From Chloroflexota bacterium (lineage in GTDB: Bacteria; Chloroflexota; UBA6077; SHYK01): DNA of 45,765 bases. The stretch covers positions 45,300-91,064 of the forward strand of contig WHTR01000002.1 of the NCBI GenBank assembly GCA_009377635.1, written 5' to 3'. A program made the translations under genes and the position numbers. Below are positions 7,384 to 15,417 of this stretch, in pieces (positions within the stretch are counted from its first letter, which is position 1; every line of letters begins with the position of its first letter). The notes under the pieces are model-generated. The model made no database searches, was not told where the DNA came from, and saw only the letters and a list, made by a program, of their open reading frames with translations.

Positions 7384-8844
7384 ATGGCGAAGTCCACTCA
7401 CTCCGCATCCCGAAACGACTACAAAAATGCCCTGCGCTTTCTCGCCGAGTTCGCGGACTTCGAGCACGGTGGGGGAGCAAGCATTCGCCTCGGCCTTGAG
7501 CGGACCGACCAGCTTCTGGGGGCTCTTGGCCATCCTGAGGTGCGCTTCCCCTCTGCGCTCATCGCTGGCACCAAGGGGAAGGGGTCGACAGCCGCAATGG
7601 TCGAGCGCGCCCTGCGGGCCGCGGGCTACCGGACCGGTCTCTACACGCAGCCCCATCTTCATACGATCCGGGAGCGCGTCCGCGTCGATGGGGAGCCCGT
7701 CTCAGAGGAGGATTTCGCTCGCACCATGGAGGTCGTCCGGGCTGCGATGACCCGCGACCGCGGCGCCAGCTGCACAACAACCGCCTACGAGGTCATGACC
7801 GCGCTCGCTATCGAGCACTTCGCCGAGCGGCATGTGGACGTCGGGGTCCTCGAGGTCGGCCTCGGTGGGCGGCTGGACGCAACCAACGTCGTGCCTGCCC
7901 GCGTGTCAGCCATCACCTCGATCAGTCTCGACCACACGCAGGTCCTAGGCAACACTCTGGAGGCCATCGCCAAAGAGAAAGCGGACATCATCAAGCCTGG
8001 GCAGCCATGCGTCTCGGCGCCCCAGCCGGCCGAGGCGATGGGGGTGATCCGGCACGTCGCGGCCGAGCGCGGCGCCCCGCTCCGGATCGCGTGCGAGGAT
8101 GGCGCCCGATGGGATAAAGACGCGGGAGAGCGGACGCTGGTGACCGGCCGAGGACGCATCGAGGCGGTGCGGCCTGCCCTTCAAGGAGGGTTCCAGCGCA
8201 TCAACATTGCGGTTGCAGCAACGCTCCTCGATACGCTTGCGGACGCTGGCCTCGAGCGCGTTACGCTCGACGCCGTTCGGACAGGAATCGAGGATGTCGA
8301 TTGGCCGGGGCGGTTCGACGTGCACGCCGGCCGTCCGGCGGTCGTGCTCGACGGCGCGCACAACGTCGAGTCCGCACAGCGGTTGCGAGAAGCGCTGGAC
8401 GAGGCGTTTGGGAAGCGCGGGATCGTCTTCGTCGTGGGCATTTATGCGGACAAGGACATTCCGGGCATCGTCGCGGCCTTGCTCGCGGAACAGCCGGCTT
8501 CGGATGTGCGTCTCGGTGCGGTGGTGCCTGAGACCCGTTCTGTTCTCGCAGGGGGGGCAGGTGCCCATCGAGTAAGGGGGGCGAGCATGTTTATAGCGAC
8601 CCGCTCGGCACACCCTCGGGCGGTGGATCCAGAGCGCATCGCCAGCCTCGCCCGCGCAGCCGGGGTCGACGCGACGAGTTCTCCAACTGTGGCCGCCGCA
8701 CTCGGGGTGGCGAGAGGGCGCGCGTCTCGAGCTGACGTGATCGTCGTGACCGGCTCGCTCTCCGTCGTCGCTGAAGCGCGGGAAGCGCTGGGGATCGCCC
8801 AATCGAGCGGAGAGCCCGCCTTCAATCCGTGGGCCGCGCGATGA
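7384..8844 (+). CDS. folC: Bifunctional folylpolyglutamate synthase/dihydrofolate synthase
   Basis: A 486-residue Mur-ligase-family enzyme that adds glutamate to dihydropteroate and polyglutamylates folates. The ATP-binding P-loop 'GTKGKGST' is at residues 62-69, followed by 'YTQPHLHTIRERVRVDG'. The central 'VGLGGRLDATNVV' and 'SLDHTQVLG' motifs, and 'DGAHNVESAQ' starting the C-terminal domain, are all present. It is longer than usual. Part of the excess is a glycine-rich insert of about 20-25 residues in the C-terminal domain (roughly codons for 'VPETRSVL' to 'VRGAS'), between two strands that normally follow each other. The stop overlaps the next ATG as ATGA. Confidence 0.93.
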   Translation: MAKSTHSASRNDYKNALRFLAEFADFEHGGGASIRLGLERTDQLLGALGHPEVRFPSALIAGTKGKGSTAAMVERALRAAGYRTGLYTQPHLHTIRERVRVDGEPVSEEDFARTMEVVRAAMTRDRGASCTTTAYEVMTALAIEHFAERHVDVGVLEVGLGGRLDATNVVPARVSAITSISLDHTQVLGNTLEAIAKEKADIIKPGQPCVSAPQPAEAMGVIRHVAAERGAPLRIACEDGARWDKDAGERTLVTGRGRIEAVRPALQGGFQRINIAVAATLLDTLADAGLERVTLDAVRTGIEDVDWPGRFDVHAGRPAVVLDGAHNVESAQRLREALDEAFGKRGIVFVVGIYADKDIPGIVAALLAEQPASDVRLGAVVPETRSVLAGGAGAHRVRGASMFIATRSAHPRAVDPERIASLARAAGVDATSSPTVAAALGVARGRASRADVIVVTGSLSVVAEAREALGIAQSSGEPAFNPWAAR

Positions 8845-9524
8845 TCCGCGTGATCCTCGCCCGTCACGGCGTCACGACATGGAACGAGGGAGGGCGCTAC
8901 CAGGGGCACCAGGACGTGCCGCTGGCGGACGACGGTCGCCTTCAAGCGCAGCGGCTCGGCATGCGACTGCGCGACACGCCGATCACCCTCGCCTACAGCA
9001 GCGACCTCTGTCGAGCGCGCGAGACGGCCGAGATCGCCCTCGAGGGACGGGACGTCCCGATCGTGACCACGCCCGCGCTTCGCGAGATGTGCTTCGGCAT
9101 GTGGGAAGGGCTCCGCCACGACGAGATCGCCCTCCGCTTCGCGCCCGAGTGGGGCACGTGGACCGTCGCACCCGCGACCACATGCCCGCCGGGCGGCCAC
9201 GAGACCCTCCAGGGCGTCCGCGACCGGGTGCGCGGGTTCTTTCGCGCTGCTGTCGGGGACGCGCCGCACCCCTCCCCAGCGCATGACTGGTTCTCGTACC
9301 GAGCGGCCGGTGAGGCGGCCAGGCCCGAGGACGGCCGAACGCTGCTGTTCGTCGCGCACGGGGGCCCCATCCGTCTGCTCCTCGCAGACCTGTTCCAGAT
9401 GCCAACGGCGGCGTACTGGCAGTTCGCCGTTCGGCCCGCGTCGGTCAGCCTGCTGGACGTCTACCCAGAGGGAGCGATTGCCGAGGTGATCGGTGACACG
9501 TCACACGTGCTCTGCAGCTCGTAG
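8841..9524 (+). CDS. Histidine phosphatase family protein, possible alpha-ribazole phosphatase
   Basis: The true start is ATG 8841, overlapping the folC stop as ATGA; the ORF track's 8829 start is less likely. The 227-residue protein begins 'MIRVILARHGVTTWNEGG', the RHG motif that carries the phosphorylated catalytic His. A second catalytic His appears in 'LLFVAHGGPIRLLL', and 'SSDLCRARETAEIA' is typical of the phosphoglycerate mutase-like/CobC branch. Close to cobS and cobT, the likely role is dephosphorylation of alpha-ribazole-5-phosphate (or adenosylcobalamin phosphate). Sequence alone does not exclude a GpmB-like or other small-molecule phosphatase. Confidence 0.82.
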   Translation: MIRVILARHGVTTWNEGGRYQGHQDVPLADDGRLQAQRLGMRLRDTPITLAYSSDLCRARETAEIALEGRDVPIVTTPALREMCFGMWEGLRHDEIALRFAPEWGTWTVAPATTCPPGGHETLQGVRDRVRGFFRAAVGDAPHPSPAHDWFSYRAAGEAARPEDGRTLLFVAHGGPIRLLLADLFQMPTAAYWQFAVRPASVSLLDVYPEGAIAEVIGDTSHVLCSS

Positions 9525-9602
9525 ATCGACTGCCGCGCAACGATCGGTACTGTATGCCCGGACCGGTGGCCCGACGGGGGCCCCCAGACCGTGGTCGGCT
9601 CC

Positions 9603-10223
9603 ATGACCGCAGTCGTCGCGGCCATTGTCCTTGCGGCCGGCGAGTCCTCCCGCATGGGTCAGCCGAAGCCACTGCTTCCCCTCGACGGCGAGACGTTCCT
9701 CGGACATCTCCTGGCCGAGATCCGTAGCTCCCGGGTGGACCAGACGATCGTCGTCGTGGGCCATCGGCCGGACGTGATCCTCAGTGCGATGCCGGAGATC
9801 GCGCCACTGGTCGTCGTGAACCACAACTACGCGCTGGGCCAGCTCTCCTCGCTCAGGGTCGGCCTGGACACCTTAGGGGAGCGGGCAGACGCCATTCTCC
9901 TGTCTCTCGCTGACCATCCATTCGCGTCTCACACGCTCATCGACACGATCATCGACGCCCATGAACGGAGCCAGAGCCCGATTGTCATTCCCGTCCATCA
10001 GGGGCGACGGGGCCACCCCACCCTGTTCGCGCGGTCGCTGTTCCCCGAGCTGCGGTCTGCCCCGCTTGACCAGGGTGCTCGGGTGGTCGTTCACGCCCAT
10101 GCCGCCGACGTGCTCGAGCTGCCCACGGACGACGCCGGTGTCGTGGCTGACGTCGACACGCCCGAGCAGTACGCGCAGTGGCTCGCCTGGCACCGGGCAC
10201 GCCGAGGGGCCGGCAATGGATAG
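9603..10223 (+). CDS. MobA/MocA-like nucleotidyltransferase
   Basis: A 206-residue NTP transferase of the MobA-like superfamily. The nucleotide-binding signature 'LAAGESSRMGQPKPLLP' is near residue 10, followed by the 'LADHPF' metal-binding Asp region, 'GRRGHPTLF' and 'DVDTPEQY'. These motifs best match molybdenum cofactor cytidylyl/guanylyltransferases (MocA/MobA), which would serve a xanthine-dehydrogenase-type enzyme such as the CoxL homologue at 31.8-34.1 kb. Its place after cobS/cobT/phosphatase, with no cobU in the window, makes a CobY-like role an alternative. ATG 9603 is preferred over GTG 9591, though neither has a clear ribosome-binding site. Confidence 0.78.
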   Translation: MTAVVAAIVLAAGESSRMGQPKPLLPLDGETFLGHLLAEIRSSRVDQTIVVVGHRPDVILSAMPEIAPLVVVNHNYALGQLSSLRVGLDTLGERADAILLSLADHPFASHTLIDTIIDAHERSQSPIVIPVHQGRRGHPTLFARSLFPELRSAPLDQGARVVVHAHAADVLELPTDDAGVVADVDTPEQYAQWLAWHRARRGAGNG

Positions 10224-10304
10224 GGTCGATTGCCGGACGCATGGGAGCGGGGCCCGCCGAATCGGTAAGCTGTAGGCGGCGCATATGGTCGGACGGAGGT
10301 ACGC

Positions 10305-10604
10305 GTGGCGGATGACCTGACGGGTCACGAGCAGGCCCGCGAGCGGGCGCGAGCCAGAGCGCGGCATGCTGTCTACGAGCGGATGGCGCTCATCTCCGCC
10401 CTCATCTGGGTGCTCGGCACCCTCGCGCTCTTCGTCTTCACCGTCCCCTTCATCGACCGACCGCAACCGTACATGCTCCGCGCGATCGTCGTTCCCATCC
10501 TACCTGCGGCGTTGCCGTGGATCCTGTACCCGTGGATCAGCGATGGGCTGGCTCGCCGGTGGGCGGAGCAGGAGAACGCTGCCCTGGAGCATCGCAATGG
10601 ATGA
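10305..10604 (+). CDS. Small two-helix membrane protein
   Basis: A 99-residue protein starting at GTG 10305, with GGAGG 5 bases upstream. After an Arg/Ala-rich amphipathic start there are two clear hydrophobic segments, about residues 27-49 ('MALISALIWVLGTLALFVF') and 60-80 ('LRAIVVPILPAALPWILYPW'), followed by a charged tail. I recognise no family. It overlaps the following NTF2-like gene by 8 bp, so the two probably form a small operon. Confidence 0.6.
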   Translation: MADDLTGHEQARERARARARHAVYERMALISALIWVLGTLALFVFTVPFIDRPQPYMLRAIVVPILPAALPWILYPWISDGLARRWAEQENAALEHRNG

Positions 10605-11025
10605 CACCGGACGGGCCGTCGTCGCGGTGAATGCCGATTTCTATCGCGCGTTGGGGAGCTGCGACCTGGCGTTGATGACTCGCGTGTGGCTCCAGGGTCC
10701 CGAGGCGACGTGTGTACACCCTGCGTGGCCGCTCATCGAGGGCTGGGACGCGATCTACGCGAGCTGGAGCCGCATCTTCGAGCATCAGCCGCACATGCGC
10801 GCGTGGCCCAGCGACGTGGAGGTCACCGTGGACGGCCAGGCGGCCGTCGTGACGTGCATGGAGAATCTCGATTCATCCGCGGGATTCGTCGCCTCCATGA
10901 CACAGGCCCGGGCGCGAAACGCGTTCCGGCTGACGGATGGCGAGTGGAAGATGCTGCACCACCACGCGCGCCCGGTCGAGCCGAGGGGAGGGCCCGCCCG
11001 CGCTGCCCGGCCGCGCCTCAACTGA
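10597..11025 (+). CDS. SnoaL/NTF2-like family protein
   Basis: The ORF track extends this frame back to 10366. ATG 10597 is preferred because it gives the normal family N-terminus and overlaps the upstream stop by 8 bp. The 142-residue protein has the cone-fold pattern of the NTF2/SnoaL-like (DUF4440/ketosteroid isomerase-like) superfamily: 'NADFYRALGSCDLALM' helix, 'CVHPAWPLIEGWDAIYASW', then 'RLTDGEWKMLHHH'. Such proteins are often small-molecule-binding or isomerase-like, and no substrate can be inferred. Confidence 0.72.
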   Translation: MDDTGRAVVAVNADFYRALGSCDLALMTRVWLQGPEATCVHPAWPLIEGWDAIYASWSRIFEHQPHMRAWPSDVEVTVDGQAAVVTCMENLDSSAGFVASMTQARARNAFRLTDGEWKMLHHHARPVEPRGGPARAARPRLN

Positions 11026-11269
11026 ATGCGGGGATCAGGACCAGAATGCGTCGACCGCCGCCTGGTCAGCCCAGAATTCCCATGCCTCCTTGACCCAACC
11101 ACACGAACGGAAGTCGCATCGTGGATTGGAAGATCGAGCAGGCATCACAGGATCCTTGGGGATTGGCCCACGGCGGGGCACCGGACCGCTCCGCACGAAA
11201 CGCATGTTCAGTTCCCCATCGGAGACGGCCTACGGAGGTCCGGCCTACCGAACACGTCTGCGTGGCAGG

Positions 11270-11330
11270 CACGAAGCCCGCCGTCCGCCTGTCAGGCTCG
11301 ACTGAGTCGCATCGGACAACGGGCTTCGTG
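11270..11330. repeat. 61-bp inverted repeat with branched fold next to tRNA-Ser
   Basis: Perfect 11-bp arms, CACGAAGCCCG (11270-11280) and CGGGCTTCGTG (11320-11330), enclose a second helix GTCCG/CGGAC (11283-11287 with 11313-11317). Inside are two small hairpins, CCTGTCAGG (11288-11296) and CGACTGAGTCG (11299-11309). It lies 3 bp beyond the 3' end of tRNA-Ser(GCT). No T-run follows, so a simple terminator is not a perfect fit. The rest of 11,026-11,333 shows no coding frame I can support. Confidence 0.5.
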
Positions 11331-11333
11331 TGG

Positions 11334-11425
11334 TGGCGGAGGAGCTGGGATTCGAACCCAGGACCCAGGTTTCCCCAGGTAACCGCTTAGCAGGCGGCCG
11401 CACTAGACCACTATGCGACTCCTCC
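11334..11425 (-). tRNA. tRNA-Ser (GCT)
   Basis: The minus strand folds as a class II tRNA. The acceptor stem is GGAGGAG/CTCCTCC, the anticodon GCT (plus-strand 11389-11391), there is a long variable arm, and the T-loop contains GGTTCGAATCC. A CCA end is encoded at 11336-11334. Confidence 0.95.
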
Positions 11426-11497
11426 AACGTTCGGGGCTCGCAACTGCATCCCGAAGAGCGAGCGCACCAGCCCCTTCTTCCCCAGTGCAGGGCCGGG

Positions 11498-11581
11498 CGG
11501 AGGGAGAGGGATTCGAACCCCCGAGGCTCATCGCCTTGCTGTTTTCAAGACAGCCGCCTTCAACCGCTCGGCCATCCCTCC
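11498..11581 (-). tRNA. tRNA-Ser (TGA)
   Basis: The minus strand has acceptor stem GGAGGGA/TCCCTCC, the anticodon loop CTTGAAA (anticodon TGA), a long variable arm and T-arm GGGGGTTCGAATCCCCC. CCA is not encoded. It is transcribed in the same direction as tRNA-Ser(GCT), about 70 bp apart. Confidence 0.94.
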
Positions 11582-11607
11582 AACGCAGAGTATACCGGCG
11601 GGGGCGT

Positions 11608-12459
11608 TCACCGCAGCAAGCGAGAGAGTCGTCGGTCGGCGTAGGCTCGACCCTCCGCCTGGCAGCTCGGGCAGTACTGAAGCGACGAATCCGCGAGGTG
11701 AATCGAGGCGATGCGCGCGTCACAGCGAGGGCACGCCTGACCGTCGCGCCGATGCACCAGGAAGGCGCCGCGTTCGTCGCCACGGGCCATGAGCAGGTAG
11801 TTGCCCTCCCGGGCGTGGTCCTTGGCGCGTAGCAGCACCATCCGAATCGCCACGTGGAGCCGCTCGACCTCTCCGTCGCCCAGACTCGTGGTCAGCCGCA
11901 GCGGGGCCAGCCGTGCCTCCCATAGGATTTCGTCCGAATACGCATTACCGATGCCGGCGATGCGCCGCTGGTCCGTCAAGAAATGCTTGAGCTGCCACCG
12001 GTCAGCATGCAGGAGAGACCCAAGGCGGGCGACCGACAGGCCTGCGGATAGGGCGTCCACTCCCAGGGACGCGAGGTGTGCAGCGACATCCGCTCGGTGC
12101 AGCACGTGGACGGAAGTGCGCTTCTTGCTGCCTAGCTCGGCGATTTGGACGGCCGCGCCATCGTCCAGATCGATCCCCAGCGAGACGGAGCGCGATGCGT
12201 TCTTCCCAGCCACGCCGAAGACGAGTCGCCCACCGATGCCCAGGTGGACCGAGACCGTATGGTCGGCTCCCCAGTCCAGCAGGAGATGCTTGCCATGCCG
12301 ACGGGCGCCCGCAAACACGTCGCCGACGACGGCTTCGAGGGGCGGATCAAATGTCTTGACCAGCGCAAACTGGCGGACCCACACGGACATCGGGCGGACG
12401 GCATGCAGGCGAGCCTCGATCGTTTCCCGCAGGGCGTCGATCTCGGGAAGCTCCGGCAC
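11608..12459 (-). CDS. mutM: Formamidopyrimidine-DNA glycosylase-like enzyme
   Basis: The ORF track starts far upstream. GTG 12459 gives the essential N-terminus M-PELPEI, in which Pro2 acts as the nucleophile and Glu3 is catalytic, with GAGGAGAG just upstream. The 283-residue protein also has 'GARRHGKHLLLDW' (catalytic Lys region), 'HLGIGG', 'GIGNAYSDEILWEA' of the H2TH domain, and a C-terminal zinc finger with two CxxC pairs ('CPRC' and 'CPSC'). It would excise oxidised purines from DNA. An Nei/endonuclease VIII-like specificity cannot be fully excluded. The rhomboid gene lies 20 bp upstream on the same strand. Confidence 0.9.
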   Translation of the reverse strand: MPELPEIDALRETIEARLHAVRPMSVWVRQFALVKTFDPPLEAVVGDVFAGARRHGKHLLLDWGADHTVSVHLGIGGRLVFGVAGKNASRSVSLGIDLDDGAAVQIAELGSKKRTSVHVLHRADVAAHLASLGVDALSAGLSVARLGSLLHADRWQLKHFLTDQRRIAGIGNAYSDEILWEARLAPLRLTTSLGDGEVERLHVAIRMVLLRAKDHAREGNYLLMARGDERGAFLVHRRDGQACPRCDARIASIHLADSSLQYCPSCQAEGRAYADRRLSRLLR

Positions 12460-12479
12460 GGACTCTCCTCGCCGGACCG

Positions 12480-13253
12480 CTAACGGCCAGGCGCGAGCGC
12501 GACCGCCAGGGCCACGGCTCCGATCACGATGGCGGGGCCGATCCAACCCGACGCCGGCGAGCGCTCGAGACGGACGCCCACGACATCTCCGTCGAACCCA
12601 TGTACGACCCGTACGCGGGGCACCAGCCAAACAGCCGCCGCCACGCCCCCGATCAGCCCACCTGCGTGGCCCCAGTTGTCAATTCCCGGCTGCACGACGC
12701 CGTACACCGCGTTGATCGCCAGCACCGTGATGATGCCGCCCAGCTGTCCCTGGTCCGAAGCTGGATGCGCACGACGGTTGTACGCATAGAACACAGCGAG
12801 GGCACCCGCGATCCCGAAGATCGCTCCGCTGGCCCCCGCGCTCGGGCTCGGCGACATCAGGTAGCTCAACACCGAGCCCGCTACGCCGCTCACCAGGTAG
12901 ATGACAAGGAATCGGACGTGCCCGTACGTCGTCTCGACGAGGCGCCCGAAGCTGAGGAGGCCGACGGTGTTGAATACGAGGTGCACGACGCCGATGTGGA
13001 GGAACACGGGCATGATGAGCCGCCAGTACTCACCCTCGGCGATCAGTGCGTTGACCTTGGCACCAAAGTCGACGATCACCCGGGAGTTCATCGAGCCGCC
13101 GCTCGCCTCCATGGACAGCCACACGGCCACATTGATCCCGACGATTGCCCAGGTGAGTGCCGTGCCGGGGATCCGTAGACGCGAAGTCGCCGGAGGCGAC
13201 GTGTCTACTTCACCGGCTGCGCGATGTTCCTGGGGGTGCTCGGCGTCCGCCAT
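12480..13253 (-). CDS. Rhomboid family intramembrane serine protease
   Basis: A 257-residue polytopic membrane protein. The catalytic Ser is in 'GASGAIFG' (Ser142) and the catalytic His in 'NWGHAGGLIGG' (His196), each inside a hydrophobic helix. The family 'HIGVVHLVFN' motif is near residue 86. A disordered N-terminal tail of about 28 residues precedes the first helix. It probably cleaves single-pass membrane proteins within the bilayer; substrates are unknown. It is upstream of mutM with a 20-bp gap and likely shares its transcript. Confidence 0.9.
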   Translation of the reverse strand: MADAEHPQEHRAAGEVDTSPPATSRLRIPGTALTWAIVGINVAVWLSMEASGGSMNSRVIVDFGAKVNALIAEGEYWRLIMPVFLHIGVVHLVFNTVGLLSFGRLVETTYGHVRFLVIYLVSGVAGSVLSYLMSPSPSAGASGAIFGIAGALAVFYAYNRRAHPASDQGQLGGIITVLAINAVYGVVQPGIDNWGHAGGLIGGVAAAVWLVPRVRVVHGFDGDVVGVRLERSPASGWIGPAIVIGAVALAVALAPGR

Positions 13254-13340
13254 CCGCGGGCCGTCCTCGTCATGCTGGAGGTGTGCTCTTGGGTATCGGG
13301 AGATTGTAGAAGATCCGATGAATCAGAGAGAAGATGGCCG

Positions 13341-13346
13341 TATAAT
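13341..13346 (+). promoter_or_regulatory. -10 box ahead of tRNA-His
   Basis: A consensus TATAAT stands 33 bp before the tRNA-His gene in an otherwise GC-rich stretch. No good -35 hexamer is visible at the expected distance. It could drive the tRNA-His/tRNA-Arg pair. Confidence 0.4.
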
Positions 13347-13378
13347 TTGCATTGCGTCCTTCCTGGAAAGGACTTCGT

Positions 13379-13452
13379 GGTGAGCGTGGCCTAGCGGTTA
13401 AGGCGCCAGGTTGTGGCCCTGGAGATCGTGGGTTCGAATCCCACCGTTCACC
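13379..13452 (+). tRNA. tRNA-His (GTG)
   Basis: The acceptor stem GTGAGCG pairs with CGTTCAC (one G-U). The anticodon loop TTGTGGC gives anticodon GTG, and the T-arm is GTGGGTTCGAATCCCAC. The extra G at 13379 opposite C13452 matches the G-1:C73 pair specific to tRNA-His. CCA is not encoded. Confidence 0.95.
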
Positions 13453-13513
13453 CCCACCGGTTCGTGGCACGCGCAGGCGTCCTCAGACCGAGTCCTGCAT
13501 TTCGCCTTCGCCC

Positions 13514-13590
13514 GCGCCCGTAGCTCAGTGGATCAGAGCACTGGTCTTCGGAACCAGGTGTCGGGGGTTCGAATCCCTCCGGGCGCGCCA
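13514..13590 (+). tRNA. tRNA-Arg (TCG)
   Basis: Acceptor GCGCCCG/CGGGCGC, anticodon stem CTGGT/ACCAG, loop CTTCGGA with anticodon TCG, T-arm GGGGGTTCGAATCCCTC, and CCA encoded at 13588-13590. It is the last intact housekeeping gene before the accessory region begins. Confidence 0.94.
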
Positions 13591-14132
13591 AATTACCACG
13601 ACCAAAGTACCATGACTGATAGATACATTCAGGAGTTCGGTTTGACATCTTGTCCGCACCGAGCGATTTGACGACAACCGGGCCGCACTGAGGCCGGAAG
13701 CATCTGTGTCCAGACAAGGCGCTGGACCGGTGTTCAAACAGCTCGGCGGAGCTGACGGATTGAGCCCCCACCTGCTCTTAGAACACCTTTGATGGCGCCC
13801 CGTAGATCGACACCGGCATAGCGCCGGCTCAGTAGTTGACGTCCGCGACGCGTGGACGATCTGAGCCTTTTTCCACCAGATTCGCAGATTCGACTCGACC
13901 TGGGAGAGTGATCCAGCCGTTCCCGCCTTAACCACTGGGCCTACGACTCGACACTCCTGTCGGCCCAGCGCGACCAGCGTCGGCACCGCGTGGAGGAATG
14001 ATGCTCTGAATTCCAAGCAGCCTTTCCCGTAGTCTGCCGGATTGCCACCTCCCTGACCCGATGTCGCGGTTTCGGTGTACTCTAACGGTGCTTGGAGTAT
14101 GTTCCAGCGAGACACTCGCCGGGGAGGGCGGA
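13591..14132. other. Non-coding gap after tRNA-Arg
   Basis: No supported gene. It is noticeably less GC-rich than the flanks, and all three minus frames are interrupted. A minus-strand stretch reading 'VPTLVALG' near 13,980 faintly recalls a thioredoxin-fold strand, but this is too weak to call. The segment may be eroded DNA at the boundary of the accessory region. Confidence 0.4.
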
Positions 14133-15404
14133 ATGCTGAGCAAAGAGGAGAATGATCTTTTGACCTGCATCGGTTCGGGCACTCCTGGCGGCGAATGGAT
14201 TCGTCGATACTGGCAGCCGGCCGCGCTCTCTGAAGAGGTTGCGGCTGGTGGTGCGCCCCTGCCGCTTCGACTCCTGGGCGAGGATCTCGTGCTCTTCCGA
14301 GACGAAACCGGCGAGCCGGGTCTGCTCGACATTCACTGCGCGCACCGAGGCGCCGATCTTTCTTACGGGCGGCTCGAAGATGGCGGAATCCGCTGCATCT
14401 ACCACGGCTGGCTGTACGATCGAAGTGGCCGCTGCCTCGATCAGCCGGGCGAACCAGTTGGCAGCACATTCCACGACCGAATCAGGCAGACAGCCTATTC
14501 GTGCATCGAGCGCTCGGGGGTCATATTCGCGTATCTCGGCCCCGGGGAGCCCCCACTCTTTCCCGCCTACGACTTCCTCACGGCGCCCGACGAGTGCGTC
14601 ACGGCAACAAAGTACTTCCAAGACTGCAACTATCTGCAGGGCAACGAGGGAAACTTCGATCCGCAACACCTCTCGTTTTTACACCGCCTAATCAGTACAA
14701 CGCCGGACGATTTCCGGAACGCTATTCAGTCGACAGACAAATCGCCCACCATCGACCCGGTTGAGACCGAGTTCGGGATGCAGCTCTACGCGGTGCGGAA
14801 AGTGGACGACAATCAGAATTTCGTAAAGGTTCGCTCGTTCGTCATGCCGGGTGCTTCCCTGGTCGATAGCCGAGGTGATGGCTGCTACCACTCGGACTGG
14901 CACGTGCCAATCGACGACACCCACCACTGGAAGTACAGCATCGCGTACAAGCGCACGGGGCTGGATCGGGAAGCCGATCTCGCCCTACGCAAGCGGCCGG
15001 CCGAGGCGGACTACACACTCAAGCGCAATCGAGCGAACCGCTACCTCCAGAGCCGAGAGAAAATGCAGACGGACACCTACATCGGCATGGGGCGGGACTT
15101 CATCATCCACGACACATGGGCAACCGAGGGCGAGGGCCCCATCTACGACCGGTCGTCCGAGCATCTTGGCTACACCGACCGCGGGATCATCATCTTGCGA
15201 AACCTCATGCTCGCAGGTATTCGAGCCGTACAAGAAGGGCGCGATCCGCTCGGCGTCGTCCGGGATCCCGCCAGAAACCATTTCCCGGACGTGCTCGCAC
15301 GCGACGATATGGTGCCCAGCAACGTTCCGTGGCGATTCCATTGGCGACGGCAGTCGGTCGAAGGCGAGCCGGCTTCAGCCGCGGCTTCCGCGGCAACTCG
15401 ATAG
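14133..15404 (+). CDS. Rieske non-haem iron oxygenase, alpha subunit (copy 1)
   Basis: ATG 14133 with GGGGAGG upstream gives 423 residues. The N-terminal Rieske domain binds a [2Fe-2S] cluster through C-x-H ('HCAHRG') and C-x2-H ('CIYHGW'), near residues 67-90. The catalytic domain carries the mononuclear iron motif 'NFDPQHLSFLH' (D-x2-H-x4-H). The layout resembles the phthalate 4,5-dioxygenase/vanillate O-demethylase group, which hydroxylates or demethylates aromatic acids using electrons from a separate reductase. No reductase is in the window. It is more divergent than, and in opposite orientation to, the three tandem copies at 20.9-24.8 kb. A small ORF follows 14 bp later. Confidence 0.88.
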   Translation: MLSKEENDLLTCIGSGTPGGEWIRRYWQPAALSEEVAAGGAPLPLRLLGEDLVLFRDETGEPGLLDIHCAHRGADLSYGRLEDGGIRCIYHGWLYDRSGRCLDQPGEPVGSTFHDRIRQTAYSCIERSGVIFAYLGPGEPPLFPAYDFLTAPDECVTATKYFQDCNYLQGNEGNFDPQHLSFLHRLISTTPDDFRNAIQSTDKSPTIDPVETEFGMQLYAVRKVDDNQNFVKVRSFVMPGASLVDSRGDGCYHSDWHVPIDDTHHWKYSIAYKRTGLDREADLALRKRPAEADYTLKRNRANRYLQSREKMQTDTYIGMGRDFIIHDTWATEGEGPIYDRSSEHLGYTDRGIIILRNLMLAGIRAVQEGRDPLGVVRDPARNHFPDVLARDDMVPSNVPWRFHWRRQSVEGEPASAAASAATR

Positions 15405-15417
15405 ACAGGAGAGCACG

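Noticed and set aside
9603-10223. Naming the nucleotidyltransferase cobY
   Set aside because: Its motifs fit MobA/MocA at least as well; only the neighbourhood points to cobalamin.
13928-14332. Possible thioredoxin-like fragment on the minus strand
   Set aside because: Only one short 'VPTLVALG' stretch is suggestive and no CxxC motif is visible.
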